NCBI GenBank assembly: GCA_039196715.1
Contig: JBCCUP010000036.1
Span: forward strand, 1-43,275
Source of the DNA: Pseudomonadota bacterium
GTDB lineage: Bacteria; Pseudomonadota; Gammaproteobacteria; CALCKW01
Direction: 5' to 3'
DNA length: 43,275 nt
The notes under the pieces were generated by a model. The model was not told the origin of the DNA and ran no database searches. It saw only the letters and a list, made by a program, of their open reading frames with translations. Shown one piece after another: positions 26,116 to 34,310 of this stretch (its first letter is position 1; each line of letters begins with the position of its first letter). Position numbers and translations under genes: made by a program.

Positions 26116-26906
26116 GGTTCGACTTCATGCCGAGCCAGCGCGTCCCGAAGCGCGTCACCGCACAAGTTGATCGCAAGCACGCACACCACCACCGCCATAC
26201 CCGGCCAGATCATCTGCAAGGGTGTCGAGCGCATGTGAATGCGCGCGTCGAGCAGCATGGTGCCCCACTCGGGTGTCGGGGGCTGCACACCGAAGCCGAG
26301 AAAACCGAGCGCAGAGATGCCGAGAATGGCGCGCGCGAACATGCCGGTCCAAACCACCGTCAGCGACGGGAGCAGCGACGGCAGGTAGTGCCAACGCGCG
26401 ATCGCAAGCGGCGAGAGCCCTGCGAGCCGTGCCTGCACCACGTACCCACGGTGCTGCACCGACAACCCGATACCGCGTGCGACGCGGCAATATCGCATCC
26501 AGCTCACCACACTCAACGCAAAAACCAAGGTGCCGGTACCAGCGCCAAGCAATCCGGCGATCACCACGGCAGCAACAAGCTCCGGGAACGCGAGAAACGT
26601 GTCGGTCACGCGCATGATGGCCCAATCGACGGCCTTGCCACCCATCGCCGAGATCAGACCGAGTACCGTGCCGATCACCAGGCCGATGACGGACACCAGA
26701 AACGCAAGCCCGAGCGACCACCGCGCACCGTGCAGCAACCGCGACAAGATATCCCGTCCGAGCGCATCGGTGCCGAGCAACCAATCACCGCTCGGCGGCT
26801 GCAAGCGCTTGGGGATGTTGATCGCGGTTGGATCGTAGGGCGCAAGCAGCGGCCCGACCACCGCAACCAGCAGGCACGCGATCACCAACCACGCCACGCT
26901 ACGCAT
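26112..26906 (-). CDS. ABC importer permease, DppC/NikC/OppC type
   Basis: A 264-residue permease with six membrane segments. The N-terminal region includes LLAPYDPTAINIPKRLQPPS and WLLGTDALGRDILSRLLHGARWSL, the most typical DppC/NikC block, and the EAA-type loop ARLAGLSPLAIARWHYLPSL is present. It overlaps the DppB-like gene by 8 bases when started at the ATG at 26906; a longer start at 26930 is possible but would add eight residues overlapping the upstream gene. It pairs with the DppB-like protein to form the membrane channel of an oligopeptide/nickel-type importer. Confidence 0.93.
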   Translation of the reverse strand: MRSVAWLVIACLLVAVVGPLLAPYDPTAINIPKRLQPPSGDWLLGTDALGRDILSRLLHGARWSLGLAFLVSVIGLVIGTVLGLISAMGGKAVDWAIMRVTDTFLAFPELVAAVVIAGLLGAGTGTLVFALSVVSWMRYCRVARGIGLSVQHRGYVVQARLAGLSPLAIARWHYLPSLLPSLTVVWTGMFARAILGISALGFLGFGVQPPTPEWGTMLLDARIHMRSTPLQMIWPGMAVVVCVLAINLCGDALRDALARHEVEP

Positions 26907-27837
26907 CGCGATCACCCATCCGTGGGTCAATCACCCGGTAGAACACATCAATCAACAGGTTGACAACGACGAACAACACGGCCGCCAGGACCACAACGGC
27001 CTGCACCTTCGGAAAATCCCGCGCCTCGATCGCATCTACGAGAAAGCTGCCGAGCCCGGGCCGGGAGAAGATCACTTCGATCATCACCGCGCCCTCAAGC
27101 AGAAACGCGAGTTCCAGGCCGAGCACGGTCACGACCGGCACCGCCGCGTGCGGTGCAATGTGGTCCCGGTTGATGGCACGGGGTTCGACACCGCGTCGCT
27201 CAAACGCGGGCAGAAAGGGTTGCAGGCGCGCCTCGAGGATCCCGGAGCGGATGATGCGTGTCAGCGAGGCTGCCACCCCGAGCCCGAGTGTGGCGGCGGG
27301 CAGAATGGCGTGTGCCGCCGTGCGCGCGCCCATCGCGGGCAGCCAACTGAGCTTCACGGCAAACAGCAGAATCAGCAGCAGCCCGAGCCAGTAGGCCGGT
27401 ATCGCGGCCCCGAGGGAGGCCACCGCGACGGCCGCCCGATCGAGCAGGCTGCCCGGGTGTCGCGCCGCGAGTATGGCGAGCGGCAGCGCGACAGCGAGAC
27501 CGATCACGAGCCCGGCAAACGCGAGCGGGACGGTGTAGGCCGCAGCGGACGCGAGGTCCGGTCCCACGGGCCGACCGGACACCGACGAATAGCCGAAATC
27601 GCCGACCAGAAGCGGGCCGACCCAATCGACAAACGCCCCCCAGAACCCCTGGTTGAGCCCCGATTCCGCTCGAACCAGATCCACAACCTCTCGGGTCACC
27701 AGGGCATCATAGCGCGCGAGTGCGATCGCGAGCGCCGGGTCACCGGGCGCGAACCACAACAGCGCAAACGTCGCGAGCGCCGCCCCGCTCAGCACCACGG
27801 CCGCGCGGCAGAGAAACCCGATGAGCACGTGCCTCAC
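26899..27837 (-). CDS. ABC importer permease, DppB/NikB/OppB type
   Basis: A 312-residue permease. It has the long periplasmic loop after the first membrane segment (ALARYDALVTREVVDLVRAESGLNQG), GDFGYSSVSGRPVGPDL, five further segments, and GAVMIEVIFSRPGLGSFLVDAI, typical of DppB/NikB. The usual EAA loop is altered around FERRGVEPRAINRDHIAPHA. The start is a GTG at 27837 that overlaps the stop of the ATPase gene (GTGA); a second GTG three codons on is possible. The open frame extends far upstream to 28383 but that part is antisense-like. Partner of the DppC-like permease. Confidence 0.92.
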   Translation of the reverse strand: MRHVLIGFLCRAAVVLSGAALATFALLWFAPGDPALAIALARYDALVTREVVDLVRAESGLNQGFWGAFVDWVGPLLVGDFGYSSVSGRPVGPDLASAAAYTVPLAFAGLVIGLAVALPLAILAARHPGSLLDRAAVAVASLGAAIPAYWLGLLLILLFAVKLSWLPAMGARTAAHAILPAATLGLGVAASLTRIIRSGILEARLQPFLPAFERRGVEPRAINRDHIAPHAAVPVVTVLGLELAFLLEGAVMIEVIFSRPGLGSFLVDAIEARDFPKVQAVVVLAAVLFVVVNLLIDVFYRVIDPRMGDRDA

Positions 27838-28559
27838 GCCGCGCGCTCCACCGCACCGAGCGCCACCGCGGCGTCCAACAACCGTCGACCGTAGGCGGAC
27901 TGCGGTTCGGCGATGAAGTCTACCGACCCGGTCACCTCTTCCATGTGCCCGTTGCGCAACACCGCGATGTTGTCGCTGTGCGCAGCGGCGTACCCCAGGT
28001 CGTGAGTCACCACCAAGGCGGTGAAGTTGTACTCCTGTTGCAACTCCGAGATCAGTCGTGCCGTGTGTTTTTGCGTCACAGCGTCGAGCGCGGACAACGG
28101 CTCGTCGAACAACACGAGTGGCGGTGCGGCAATCAACGCACGCAAGATCCCCACCCGTTGTGCCTGTCCGATGGACACCTCGTGGGGCCGCCGATCGAGC
28201 AAGGCCACCGGCAGCTCCAACCGACCACAAAGCCGGTCGAGTTGACTCGCGTCCGGCGCCGCGCCTCTGGCCACCACCGGTTCGAACACGGAGCGGCGCA
28301 AAGGCAAGGCCGGGTTGAATGCCGCGCGCGGTTCCTGCATCACGAGCGAGGGTCGACACGCCGACACCGGCGCACCGTTCCAACGCACTGCGCCGCTGGC
28401 CGGCTCCACGAGCCCGAGGACCGCCGCCAACAGGGTCGACTTGCCGGCGCCACTCTCGCCCACCACCGCGAGCGTTTGTCCGGGTTCGACGGAGAACGAG
28501 ATGTCTGACAACGTCTGGTGTGCATCGCGCCGCACACAGAGCGCATCGGCCCTCAACAT
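27834..28559 (-). CDS. ABC importer ATPase 2 (DppF/NikE-like)
   Basis: A 241-residue ATP-binding protein. Walker A is GESGAGKST, the Q-loop lies in LVMQEPRAAFNP, the Walker B region is LVLFDEPLSALD and the H-loop is VVTHDLGYAAAHS. The ABC signature reads EVSIGQAQR, so the third position of the usual LSGGQ is isoleucine. The protein is shorter than typical DppF (about 330) because it lacks the long C-terminal oligopeptide extension, as in NikD/NikE. It overlaps the first ATPase gene by 7 bases and the DppB-like gene by 4. It powers the importer together with ATPase 1. Confidence 0.92.
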   Translation of the reverse strand: MLRADALCVRRDAHQTLSDISFSVEPGQTLAVVGESGAGKSTLLAAVLGLVEPASGAVRWNGAPVSACRPSLVMQEPRAAFNPALPLRRSVFEPVVARGAAPDASQLDRLCGRLELPVALLDRRPHEVSIGQAQRVGILRALIAAPPLVLFDEPLSALDAVTQKHTARLISELQQEYNFTALVVTHDLGYAAAHSDNIAVLRNGHMEEVTGSVDFIAEPQSAYGRRLLDAAVALGAVERAA

Positions 28560-29236
28560 GGCAGTGACACCCAGCTTCGGTGTTGCGTCAGGGCAAGCGC
28601 CGCGTCGGTTTTCGGTTGAGCCAGCAACGCCGTGGTCGCTGCGTCCTCAACCACTCTGCCTGCGTCCATGACCATGAGCCGATCGACACGCCGCGCGGCC
28701 AGCCCGAGATCGTGCGTGATCAGCAACGCCGCGGTGTCGGTGTCCGCGAGCGTGGTGTCGAGCAAGTCCATGGTGTCCGCCGCGACAACGGGGTCGAGTG
28801 CGGATGTCGGCTCATCGAGCACGATCAGGGCCGGCGTGCCAATCAGCGCAAGCGCGATGACGAAGCGCTGTTGCATGCCTCGGCTCCAGCCCCAGGGTCG
28901 CTTGCCCAGGTCGCCGTGCTCGATGGCAAGCGTCGAAAACACCGACGCTCGACGCGCGTCGTCGGGTGCCAGGCCGAGTGCCCGCTCCGCTTCGCGCCAG
29001 TGAAACCCCATGCTGCGCAGCGGATCGAGCGCGTCGTCCGGGCTCTGTGGCACAAAGGCGACGTGCTCTCCGCGCGCGCGCATCGCATCGACGAGCGCGT
29101 GGCCGAGCGTGGACTTGCCGGATCCGGAGGCACCCACCAGTCCCACACGCTCACCGCGCTCAAAGGTCAGCGCCGTGTCGTGGAGGGTGATCCGGCCTGA
29201 GCGCACCGCGCTCAGGCCGGAAACAGACAAGCTCAT
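28553..29236 (-). CDS. ABC importer ATPase 1 (DppD/NikD-like)
   Basis: A 227-residue ATP-binding protein. Walker A is GASGSGKST, the Q-loop region is VAFVPQSPDDALDPL, the Walker B region is LIVLDEPTSALDP and the H-loop is LITHDLGLAARR. The ABC signature reads GWSRGMQQR, with arginine where the first glycine of SGG usually stands. The ATG at 29236 overlaps the stop of the binding-protein gene by four bases (ATGA); an in-frame ATG 10 codons upstream lies inside that gene and is unlikely. Heterodimer partner of ATPase 2; short like NikD. Confidence 0.92.
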   Translation of the reverse strand: MSLSVSGLSAVRSGRITLHDTALTFERGERVGLVGASGSGKSTLGHALVDAMRARGEHVAFVPQSPDDALDPLRSMGFHWREAERALGLAPDDARRASVFSTLAIEHGDLGKRPWGWSRGMQQRFVIALALIGTPALIVLDEPTSALDPVVAADTMDLLDTTLADTDTAALLITHDLGLAARRVDRLMVMDAGRVVEDAATTALLAQPKTDAALALTQHRSWVSLPC

Positions 29237-30756
29237 TCCGTGAGTGTGGTCTCGTGGGTCACCCAATAGGTTTCGGTCGGGTGCACGGCGTAACCGCTCA
29301 AGCCGGCGCGCGCCACGTTGGTCTGACTCACGTGGAACACCGGAATCATCGCGGCGTCTTCGGCGATGATCGCCTGCACCTTGTCGAAGATGTCCTTCCG
29401 GGTTGCGTGGTCAAAGTTCTCGCGACCGTCGGCGAGCAGCTGGTCCAACTCGGGGTTGGCGTATTGCCCGGCGTTCGAACCGCCGTCCGACTTCAACAGC
29501 GCCTCGAGCACGGCACCGGGGTCGCCCTGCGGTGTGGTGACCCAGGCTTGCAGGAAGAGATCAGCCGACCCGTCGGCGACGGCATCGTTGCTCGCACCGT
29601 ACTCGCCCACCTTCACGCTGGATGTCACACCGATTGCCTGCAGGTACGCCTGAGTGATTTCGGCTGTCGGCGCCAGCGCGGCGCGGCTGGAGTAGGTCAC
29701 GATGTCAATCTCGAGCGGCTCGCCATCGAGCATCCACGTGCCACCGTCCTTGACGGCGCCCGCCTCGGCAAGCAATGCCTCGGCTTGCGCGGGGTCGTAG
29801 GTCGCGGGGATGTCAGCCGCCCAGCCTTTGCCATCCGGAAAAACCGTGCCAGCGGGCACACCGCCCACGCCGGAGAGCGCTGCGTCAACGATGCCCTGGC
29901 GGTCGATCGCAAGCGACACGGCGCGGCGGATCAGCGGATTGGCCAGCGGGCCGCTCGCCGCGTTGACCGTGTAGAAGTACAGGCGTGCTGTCGGGGACGC
30001 AAAGCCTTGGGCGCCGTCCGACTGGATACGCGCGAAGTCGGTCTCGGGGTAATTGATGACCATGTCGACTTCACCCGCCTCGAACGCGAGCGCGGAGGAC
30101 GCCGGATCACCGGAGACGACCACGCGCACCTCGGACAAGCCGGGTGTGCCAAGACGGTAGTTGGCATTCGCTTCGGCGCGGTAGAGCTGTTTCGGCACCG
30201 CTTCCTTGAACACGTACGGGCCCGTCGCGTTGATCGGGAACGCGTCCGACGCCGAGCCGAGAACGGCAATCGCCGGCTCTGACAGCGTCCACGGAAAGGC
30301 CGCATTCGGGCTGTTGGTTTCGAACACGACGACCGCGTCGCCGTCAGCGCTCACACTGGCAAGGTCGAGCAGCTTGGAGACCCGGGCGTTGTGGCCCGCG
30401 TTGCCCTCTTCGGAAATGGCCGTGATGGCGTCTGCGACGGCTTGCGCAGTGACCGCCGTGCCGTCGTGAAACAGCACACCTTCTCGCAGGGTGACACGCC
30501 ACGTGGTCGGCGACGCCTGTTCGATGCCGGCGGCAACGCGCGGGTAGAGGTTCAGGTCGTAGTCGATTCCCATGAGGGTTTCGGTAACGCCGGTCTGGTT
30601 TGACAACCAGCCGTTGTAACCTGCGCGCGGGTCGGGCACTTCGTCGCCCGGGCCCCAGGTGGCGGCGATGGTCAGCGTCTGTGCCTGGGCAGCAGCGCCA
30701 AGGCTCAGGCCGAACGCCACCGCCGCAGCGGTGATGAATCGGTTTATAGGTGTCAT
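29233..30756 (-). CDS. ABC importer periplasmic binding protein, SBP_bac_5 family (nickel/dipeptide type)
   Basis: A 507-residue exported protein with a signal peptide (RFITAAAVAFGLSLGAAAQA, cleavage near residue 25). The mature part follows SBP_bac_5: TGVTETLMGIDYDLNLYPRVA, SPTTWRVTLREGVLFHDG with the family signature, INATGPYVFKEAVPKQL, NPLIRRAVSLAIDRQGIV and FLQAWVTTPQGDPGAVLE. Such proteins bind peptides, nickel, heme or metal-metallophore complexes. It is the first gene of the ABC operon and faces an Rrf2 regulator across about 194 bases. AGGAAT lies 10 bases before the ATG. The ligand is not visible; a nickel or cobalt complex is possible given the operon make-up. Confidence 0.92.
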   Translation of the reverse strand: MTPINRFITAAAVAFGLSLGAAAQAQTLTIAATWGPGDEVPDPRAGYNGWLSNQTGVTETLMGIDYDLNLYPRVAAGIEQASPTTWRVTLREGVLFHDGTAVTAQAVADAITAISEEGNAGHNARVSKLLDLASVSADGDAVVVFETNSPNAAFPWTLSEPAIAVLGSASDAFPINATGPYVFKEAVPKQLYRAEANANYRLGTPGLSEVRVVVSGDPASSALAFEAGEVDMVINYPETDFARIQSDGAQGFASPTARLYFYTVNAASGPLANPLIRRAVSLAIDRQGIVDAALSGVGGVPAGTVFPDGKGWAADIPATYDPAQAEALLAEAGAVKDGGTWMLDGEPLEIDIVTYSSRAALAPTAEITQAYLQAIGVTSSVKVGEYGASNDAVADGSADLFLQAWVTTPQGDPGAVLEALLKSDGGSNAGQYANPELDQLLADGRENFDHATRKDIFDKVQAIIAEDAAMIPVFHVSQTNVARAGLSGYAVHPTETYWVTHETTLTE

Positions 30757-30918
30757 GCGGGTATTCCTGTATCGTGACTGAAAGTCTGTGGCGGTTGGTA
30801 ATTGGCTGCCGGTTCAGGCGAACCACCGTGTCGGGGCGGTCAACGCCGTGACACGGTCGGCTGCGGAACAGCAAGCGCGAGGAAACTACCCGAGCCACCG
30901 GTTTCATGCAACCCCTTT

Positions 30919-30933
30919 TGTTACATGATGACA
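30919..30933. promoter_or_regulatory. Possible operator in the divergent ABC/Rrf2 promoter region
   Basis: TGTTA and TGACA, spaced by five bases, form an imperfect 5+5 inverted repeat that ends 17 bases before the ATG of the Rrf2 gene. Its size and place suit a dimeric winged-helix regulator that represses both directions. One match pair is broken and no promoter boxes are certain, so confidence is low. Confidence 0.35.
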
Positions 30934-30950
30934 GCCGCTACACTCGCGCC

Positions 30951-31370
30951 ATGAAACGCAACGGTCGGCTGGCGCTCGCTTTACACACCCTCAGCCACAT
31001 GGCGAGCGATCCTGCACGCACCCAAACCTCTGCCGACATTGCCCAGCACGCCGGCACAAACGCCGTGGTCGTTCGGCGCGTTCTCGGGCGTCTGCGAGAC
31101 GCCAATCTCCTGCATTCCGAGAAGGGACACGCCGGGGGCTGGCGGCTGGCGCAAAACCCCGACGACATTAGCCTCGCCGACGTGTACCTGGCACTGGACC
31201 AACGTACCGTCGACACCGTTGTCGACACCTGTTCACTGTCCTGCGCAATCGAACACGCCTTGCACGACCGCGTCTCGGCCGTGATGGCGGATGTCGAACA
31301 GACGCTGGTTGAACGGTTGGGCGAAACGACCATCGCCGATATCTGCAGTGCCCCTGCACGCACCGCATAG
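30951..31370 (+). CDS. Rrf2-family transcriptional regulator
   Basis: A 139-residue winged-helix protein. RLALALHTLSHMA, RTQTSADIAQHAGTNAVVVRRVL and LLHSEKGHAGGWRLAQNPDDISLADVYLAL are classic Rrf2 blocks. It has cysteines in DTCSLSCAIE and near the end in ADIC, so an Fe-S cluster or redox sensing as in IscR or NsrR is possible, but the spacing is not that of either and resembles YwnA-like members. I start at the ATG at 30951 rather than 30906 because homologues begin with the first helix. It is divergent from the ABC operon, which it probably regulates. Six bases separate its stop from the convergent barrel-protein gene. Confidence 0.9.
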   Translation: MKRNGRLALALHTLSHMASDPARTQTSADIAQHAGTNAVVVRRVLGRLRDANLLHSEKGHAGGWRLAQNPDDISLADVYLALDQRTVDTVVDTCSLSCAIEHALHDRVSAVMADVEQTLVERLGETTIADICSAPARTA

Positions 31371-31376
31371 ACACTT

Positions 31377-32048
31377 TCAGAACGCCCACCCCAGGTGCAC
31401 TTGCAGCGACACCGGCTCGTAGTCGATCGGCCCGACGGTGCCGGTGCCGGACTCGGCGTCGAGGGTTTCACCGGTGAGCGACGCCACCCGCAGTTCGCCG
31501 CCGACAAACCAGCGCTCATTGAGCGGCCGGACCACACCGGCGAGCAGTTGGGCGCCCCAGGCCCCGCCTTGCTCGAAGGACCGCTCGCCGCCGGCCGGTT
31601 CGTAGTCGATATCGAGTTCCTGGGTGATGAACACGCCGGCACCGACGTAGCCCTCACCGCCCAACACCGGCCCGAAGTACCGCCGGGCGTTAAGGAAAAA
31701 GGTGTTTGACGCGTAGTTGCCGCCGCTGAGCGGCGTGCCACCGACGGTCGGCACGAGTTCCGTGTCGTTGCTCCGGTACTCCCAGGCGATCTCGCTTTCC
31801 CAACCGTTGGCGTAGCGGTGACGCAGTCCGAGACCGCCACTGAAGCCGCCGTCGTTGTGCACGCGGTAGGCGCCGTCGATGTCGCCCGTGCCGCTGATCT
31901 CGGTCGAGACGTCCGGCAGGTGGCTGGCGCCAACGCTGGCGACGAGACGCCAGCCCGTGGGGGGCTCGGCGTGAACGGGCACGCTGGCAACCGCGGCGGT
32001 CAGGGCGACGGCAACCGGGGCCGCCATTCGAGTCAGTGGGTGGATCAT
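31377..32048 (-). CDS. Outer-membrane beta-barrel protein
   Basis: A 223-residue protein with a signal peptide (PVAVALTAAVASVPVHA, cleavage after about residue 28) and a small beta-barrel pattern: alternating hydrophobic strands such as WRLVASVGASHLP, FSGGLGLRHRYANGWESEIAWEY, TFFLNARRYFGPVLGGEGYVGAGVF and a terminal LQVHLGWAF ending in phenylalanine, the usual signal for outer-membrane assembly. It resembles the porin-like or OmpW-sized barrel families in length but I cannot assign one. GGAGAG lies before the ATG. Function unknown; possibly stress or adhesion related. Confidence 0.82.
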   Translation of the reverse strand: MIHPLTRMAAPVAVALTAAVASVPVHAEPPTGWRLVASVGASHLPDVSTEISGTGDIDGAYRVHNDGGFSGGLGLRHRYANGWESEIAWEYRSNDTELVPTVGGTPLSGGNYASNTFFLNARRYFGPVLGGEGYVGAGVFITQELDIDYEPAGGERSFEQGGAWGAQLLAGVVRPLNERWFVGGELRVASLTGETLDAESGTGTVGPIDYEPVSLQVHLGWAF

Positions 32049-32214
32049 GGTGCTCTCCAAGGGTGAACTGAGGGTGGCACACGCCGCAACGGCCTTGCCT
32101 GTCGGTTACCCTAGCGACGCCCCTGCGGCAATCCGAGTGCCGGTCGCACGAGCGGTGCAAACGCTGCACGAACGGCGGGCCGTTGCACCAACGGCACCGA
32201 CGGCACGGGCGGTT

Positions 32215-33123
32215 TCAGGCGTCGGGCGGGGTCGCGGCCGAGCGGTGCACGACGCCTTGGCCGAAGCGTTCGATCACGTCGCGCGCGCGACGCCGGCTCA
32301 CCGGCACGCGGTCACCGGTGCTCAGCACACAGACCGTTGTGCTGCCCTGGCGGATAACCCGCTCGACGTGTGCATCGGCAATCCAGTGCGAGCGGTGAAC
32401 CTGCAGACCGATGTCGGACAGCTCGCTGACCGCGTCGCGCAAGCGGCCGAGCACCGTGAAGCGCCCGGTTGTGGTCACGACCTGCAGGTAATGCAGGTCC
32501 GCCGAGATCGACACGAAATCACCGAGGGCGCGTGTCGGCAGCCGATCCCGCAACGATTCCGGCAGCACGGCGTCGGCAGGCGGCGGGCCGTCGTCCGGCG
32601 GTGCTGGCACGGCCGCCGCGTCGACGGCTGCAGGCCCCGACGCCGGTGGGCACGCTGGTGCCGTCGCTGGCGACACAGCGTCTCGCCAGAGCGGCCCGTT
32701 GATCAGCGCCCACCCGCACATGACCCACGGCAAGGTGCCGAGGAATTCGGCCAGCAGGGCCCCCGCCCCACTGCCCGCCGCCAGGCGGTCGAGCGCGCCG
32801 TCAACGTCGGCATCACCCGCCAGGGGCCAGAGCCACTCGAGTGCCTGGAAACCGGGCGCGGCAAAGGCCGTGCCGATCAGCCCGCACAACACCCACGTCC
32901 AGAGCGTCCGACCGGGCGCCGCGCGTGTGAGCAACTCCCCGGCGAGCCAGAGCGCTGCGAGACCGAGCAGTACGTGCAACGCCCAGTACACCGTCCGAGA
33001 CGGCCAGGCCAACGCCCCGGTCTCTGCCGGTTGCGCAACAACGAGCAGCGCCACCAGGGCCACCGCGCCAAACGTCAGCCGTTGCGCAGTCAGCGAGACG
33101 AAGGCGGCTCGCACGGCGGTCAT
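32215..33123 (-). CDS. Membrane-anchored LytTR-family transcriptional regulator
   Basis: A 302-residue protein. The first half holds four predicted membrane segments (LTFGAVALVALLVVAQ, TVYWALHVLLGLAALWLAGEL, TLWTWVLCGLIGTAFAAPGF, ALLAEFLGTLPWVMCGWALI). After a Pro/Ala-rich linker, residues 190-295 form a LytTR DNA-binding domain: FVSISADLHYLQVVTTTGRF, SELSDIGLQVHRSHWIADAHVERV and DRVPVSRRRARDV. LytTR proteins bind DNA as beta-rich domains and usually respond to membrane or peptide signals. The ATG overlaps the stop of the EamA-family gene (ATGA), so both come from one transcript. What it senses is unknown. Confidence 0.9.
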   Translation of the reverse strand: MTAVRAAFVSLTAQRLTFGAVALVALLVVAQPAETGALAWPSRTVYWALHVLLGLAALWLAGELLTRAAPGRTLWTWVLCGLIGTAFAAPGFQALEWLWPLAGDADVDGALDRLAAGSGAGALLAEFLGTLPWVMCGWALINGPLWRDAVSPATAPACPPASGPAAVDAAAVPAPPDDGPPPADAVLPESLRDRLPTRALGDFVSISADLHYLQVVTTTGRFTVLGRLRDAVSELSDIGLQVHRSHWIADAHVERVIRQGSTTVCVLSTGDRVPVSRRRARDVIERFGQGVVHRSAATPPDA

Positions 33124-34079
33124 GGGGCGTCGTCGTGCTCTGAGCTGCGCATCGGCGCCGCGGCCACGCCGCGCACGTTGCGGGTGCGCAGGTTCGGTTG
33201 CACACGCGAGACCTGCACTTCGCGCACGACAATCAGCACGCCCGCGAGCACTGTGATCGCGGATCCGGCGACGGTCATGGCATCGATCGATTCGGCAAAG
33301 AAGACGTAGCCGAGGAGCACCGCCCAGATGAGCTGACTGTACTGCATCGGCGCGACCAGCGCCGCCGGTGCGGTGCGGTAGGCGGTCAGCAGGAGGTACT
33401 GCCCAATCATCGCCAACACACCGGTCAGGCACATGAGCGCGAGGTCCTGCAGCGGCATCGGCCGGTAGACAAACAGGAGGCCCACCCCCGACACCAGGAT
33501 GTTGGCAAGCAGCGGGAACACCATCATCGTGCCCGCCTGCTCCTTGCCGCCGAGCCGCCGCGAGATCACCGAACCGAGCGCGATGTGGAAGGCGCCGATG
33601 ATCGCCGCGAGGTGCCCCCAGTGCACCGATTCGACGCTCGGCCGCAGCACGATCAGCACACCGGCGAAGCCGAGCAGAATGGCCACACCCCGGAAGATGT
33701 GGATCCGCTCGCCGAGCATCGGCACCGCGAGCAGCGAGATCAGCAGCGGTGCGGTGAAAATCACCACGTACACCTGCACGAACGGCAGCACCGTAAATGC
33801 CGTGAACACCAGACAGACGGCTGCGACGGCGCAGTAGGCCCGCAACAGCACCCAACCGGGGTGTTTTGGGCGAAACGACCGTTCGGTGCGGTCAAACACC
33901 TGCACCAGAGAGAACGGCACGTAGCCGAACAACATCGCGAAGAAGAGCACCTGGAAGGCCGAGTAATTGCCGAGGCTCTTGACCAGCGCGTCCTGCACCG
34001 AAAACACCGCGAACCCGACCAGTGCGCACAGCACCCCGCGCGTCACACTGTCCTGGGCCGTTGTCCGCAACACCGTCAT
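33120..34079 (-). CDS. EamA/DMT-family transporter coupled to the LytTR regulator
   Basis: A 319-residue membrane protein with ten segments. It shows GVLCALVGFAVFSVQDALVK, ILLGFAGVLIVLRPSVESV, LGSVISRRLGGKEQAGT and LLTAYRTAPAALVAPMQYSQLIWAVLLG, all typical of EamA proteins of the S-adenosylmethionine/RarD-like group, though the substrate is not visible. Its stop overlaps the start of the LytTR gene. The C-terminal tail after residue 290 is charged and cytoplasmic. It is the third EamA protein in the window, each in a different operon. Confidence 0.9.
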   Translation of the reverse strand: MTVLRTTAQDSVTRGVLCALVGFAVFSVQDALVKSLGNYSAFQVLFFAMLFGYVPFSLVQVFDRTERSFRPKHPGWVLLRAYCAVAAVCLVFTAFTVLPFVQVYVVIFTAPLLISLLAVPMLGERIHIFRGVAILLGFAGVLIVLRPSVESVHWGHLAAIIGAFHIALGSVISRRLGGKEQAGTMMVFPLLANILVSGVGLLFVYRPMPLQDLALMCLTGVLAMIGQYLLLTAYRTAPAALVAPMQYSQLIWAVLLGYVFFAESIDAMTVAGSAITVLAGVLIVVREVQVSRVQPNLRTRNVRGVAAAPMRSSEHDDAP

Positions 34080-34119
34080 GCTCCCCTCGTGCTCACGACC
34101 ACAGAGTGTAGCGGCGGCC

Positions 34120-34308
34120 TCACTCGTCGTCGCGGTACAACTGCACCTGTATGACGCCGTCCACGTCTTCCCATGTAGCGACGTCGATCGGGCGACAACA
34201 CACCTGGCAGTCCTCGACGTAACGCTGATCCGGCACCGATTCGTCGATGATCAGGTCCAGCACCTCGCCACAATAGGGGCAGCCTTGTCTTGTTTCTCGT
34301 GTTTGCAT
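34120..34308 (-). CDS. CPXCG-motif small zinc-ribbon protein
   Basis: A 62-residue protein with two Cys pairs, GCPYCGE and [12 protein letters not shown], that should bind one zinc or iron atom, followed by the acidic end QVQLYRDDE. This matches the CPXCG cysteine-rich family that is common in Gammaproteobacteria and of unknown function. The start at 34308 directly follows, on the same strand, the FAD oxidoreductase stop at 34311. The surrounding open frame to 34887 is antisense to that gene and not real. Confidence 0.85.
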   Translation of the reverse strand: MQTRETRQGCPYCGEVLDLIIDESVPDQRYVEDCQVCCRPIDVATWEDVDGVIQVQLYRDDE

Positions 34309-34310
34309 AC

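Noticed and set aside
32215-33855. 546-codon version of the LytTR gene beginning at 33855
   Set aside because: The extra N-terminal part is out of frame with and antisense-like to the EamA gene; the ATG at 33123 overlaps the EamA stop and starts a good membrane segment.
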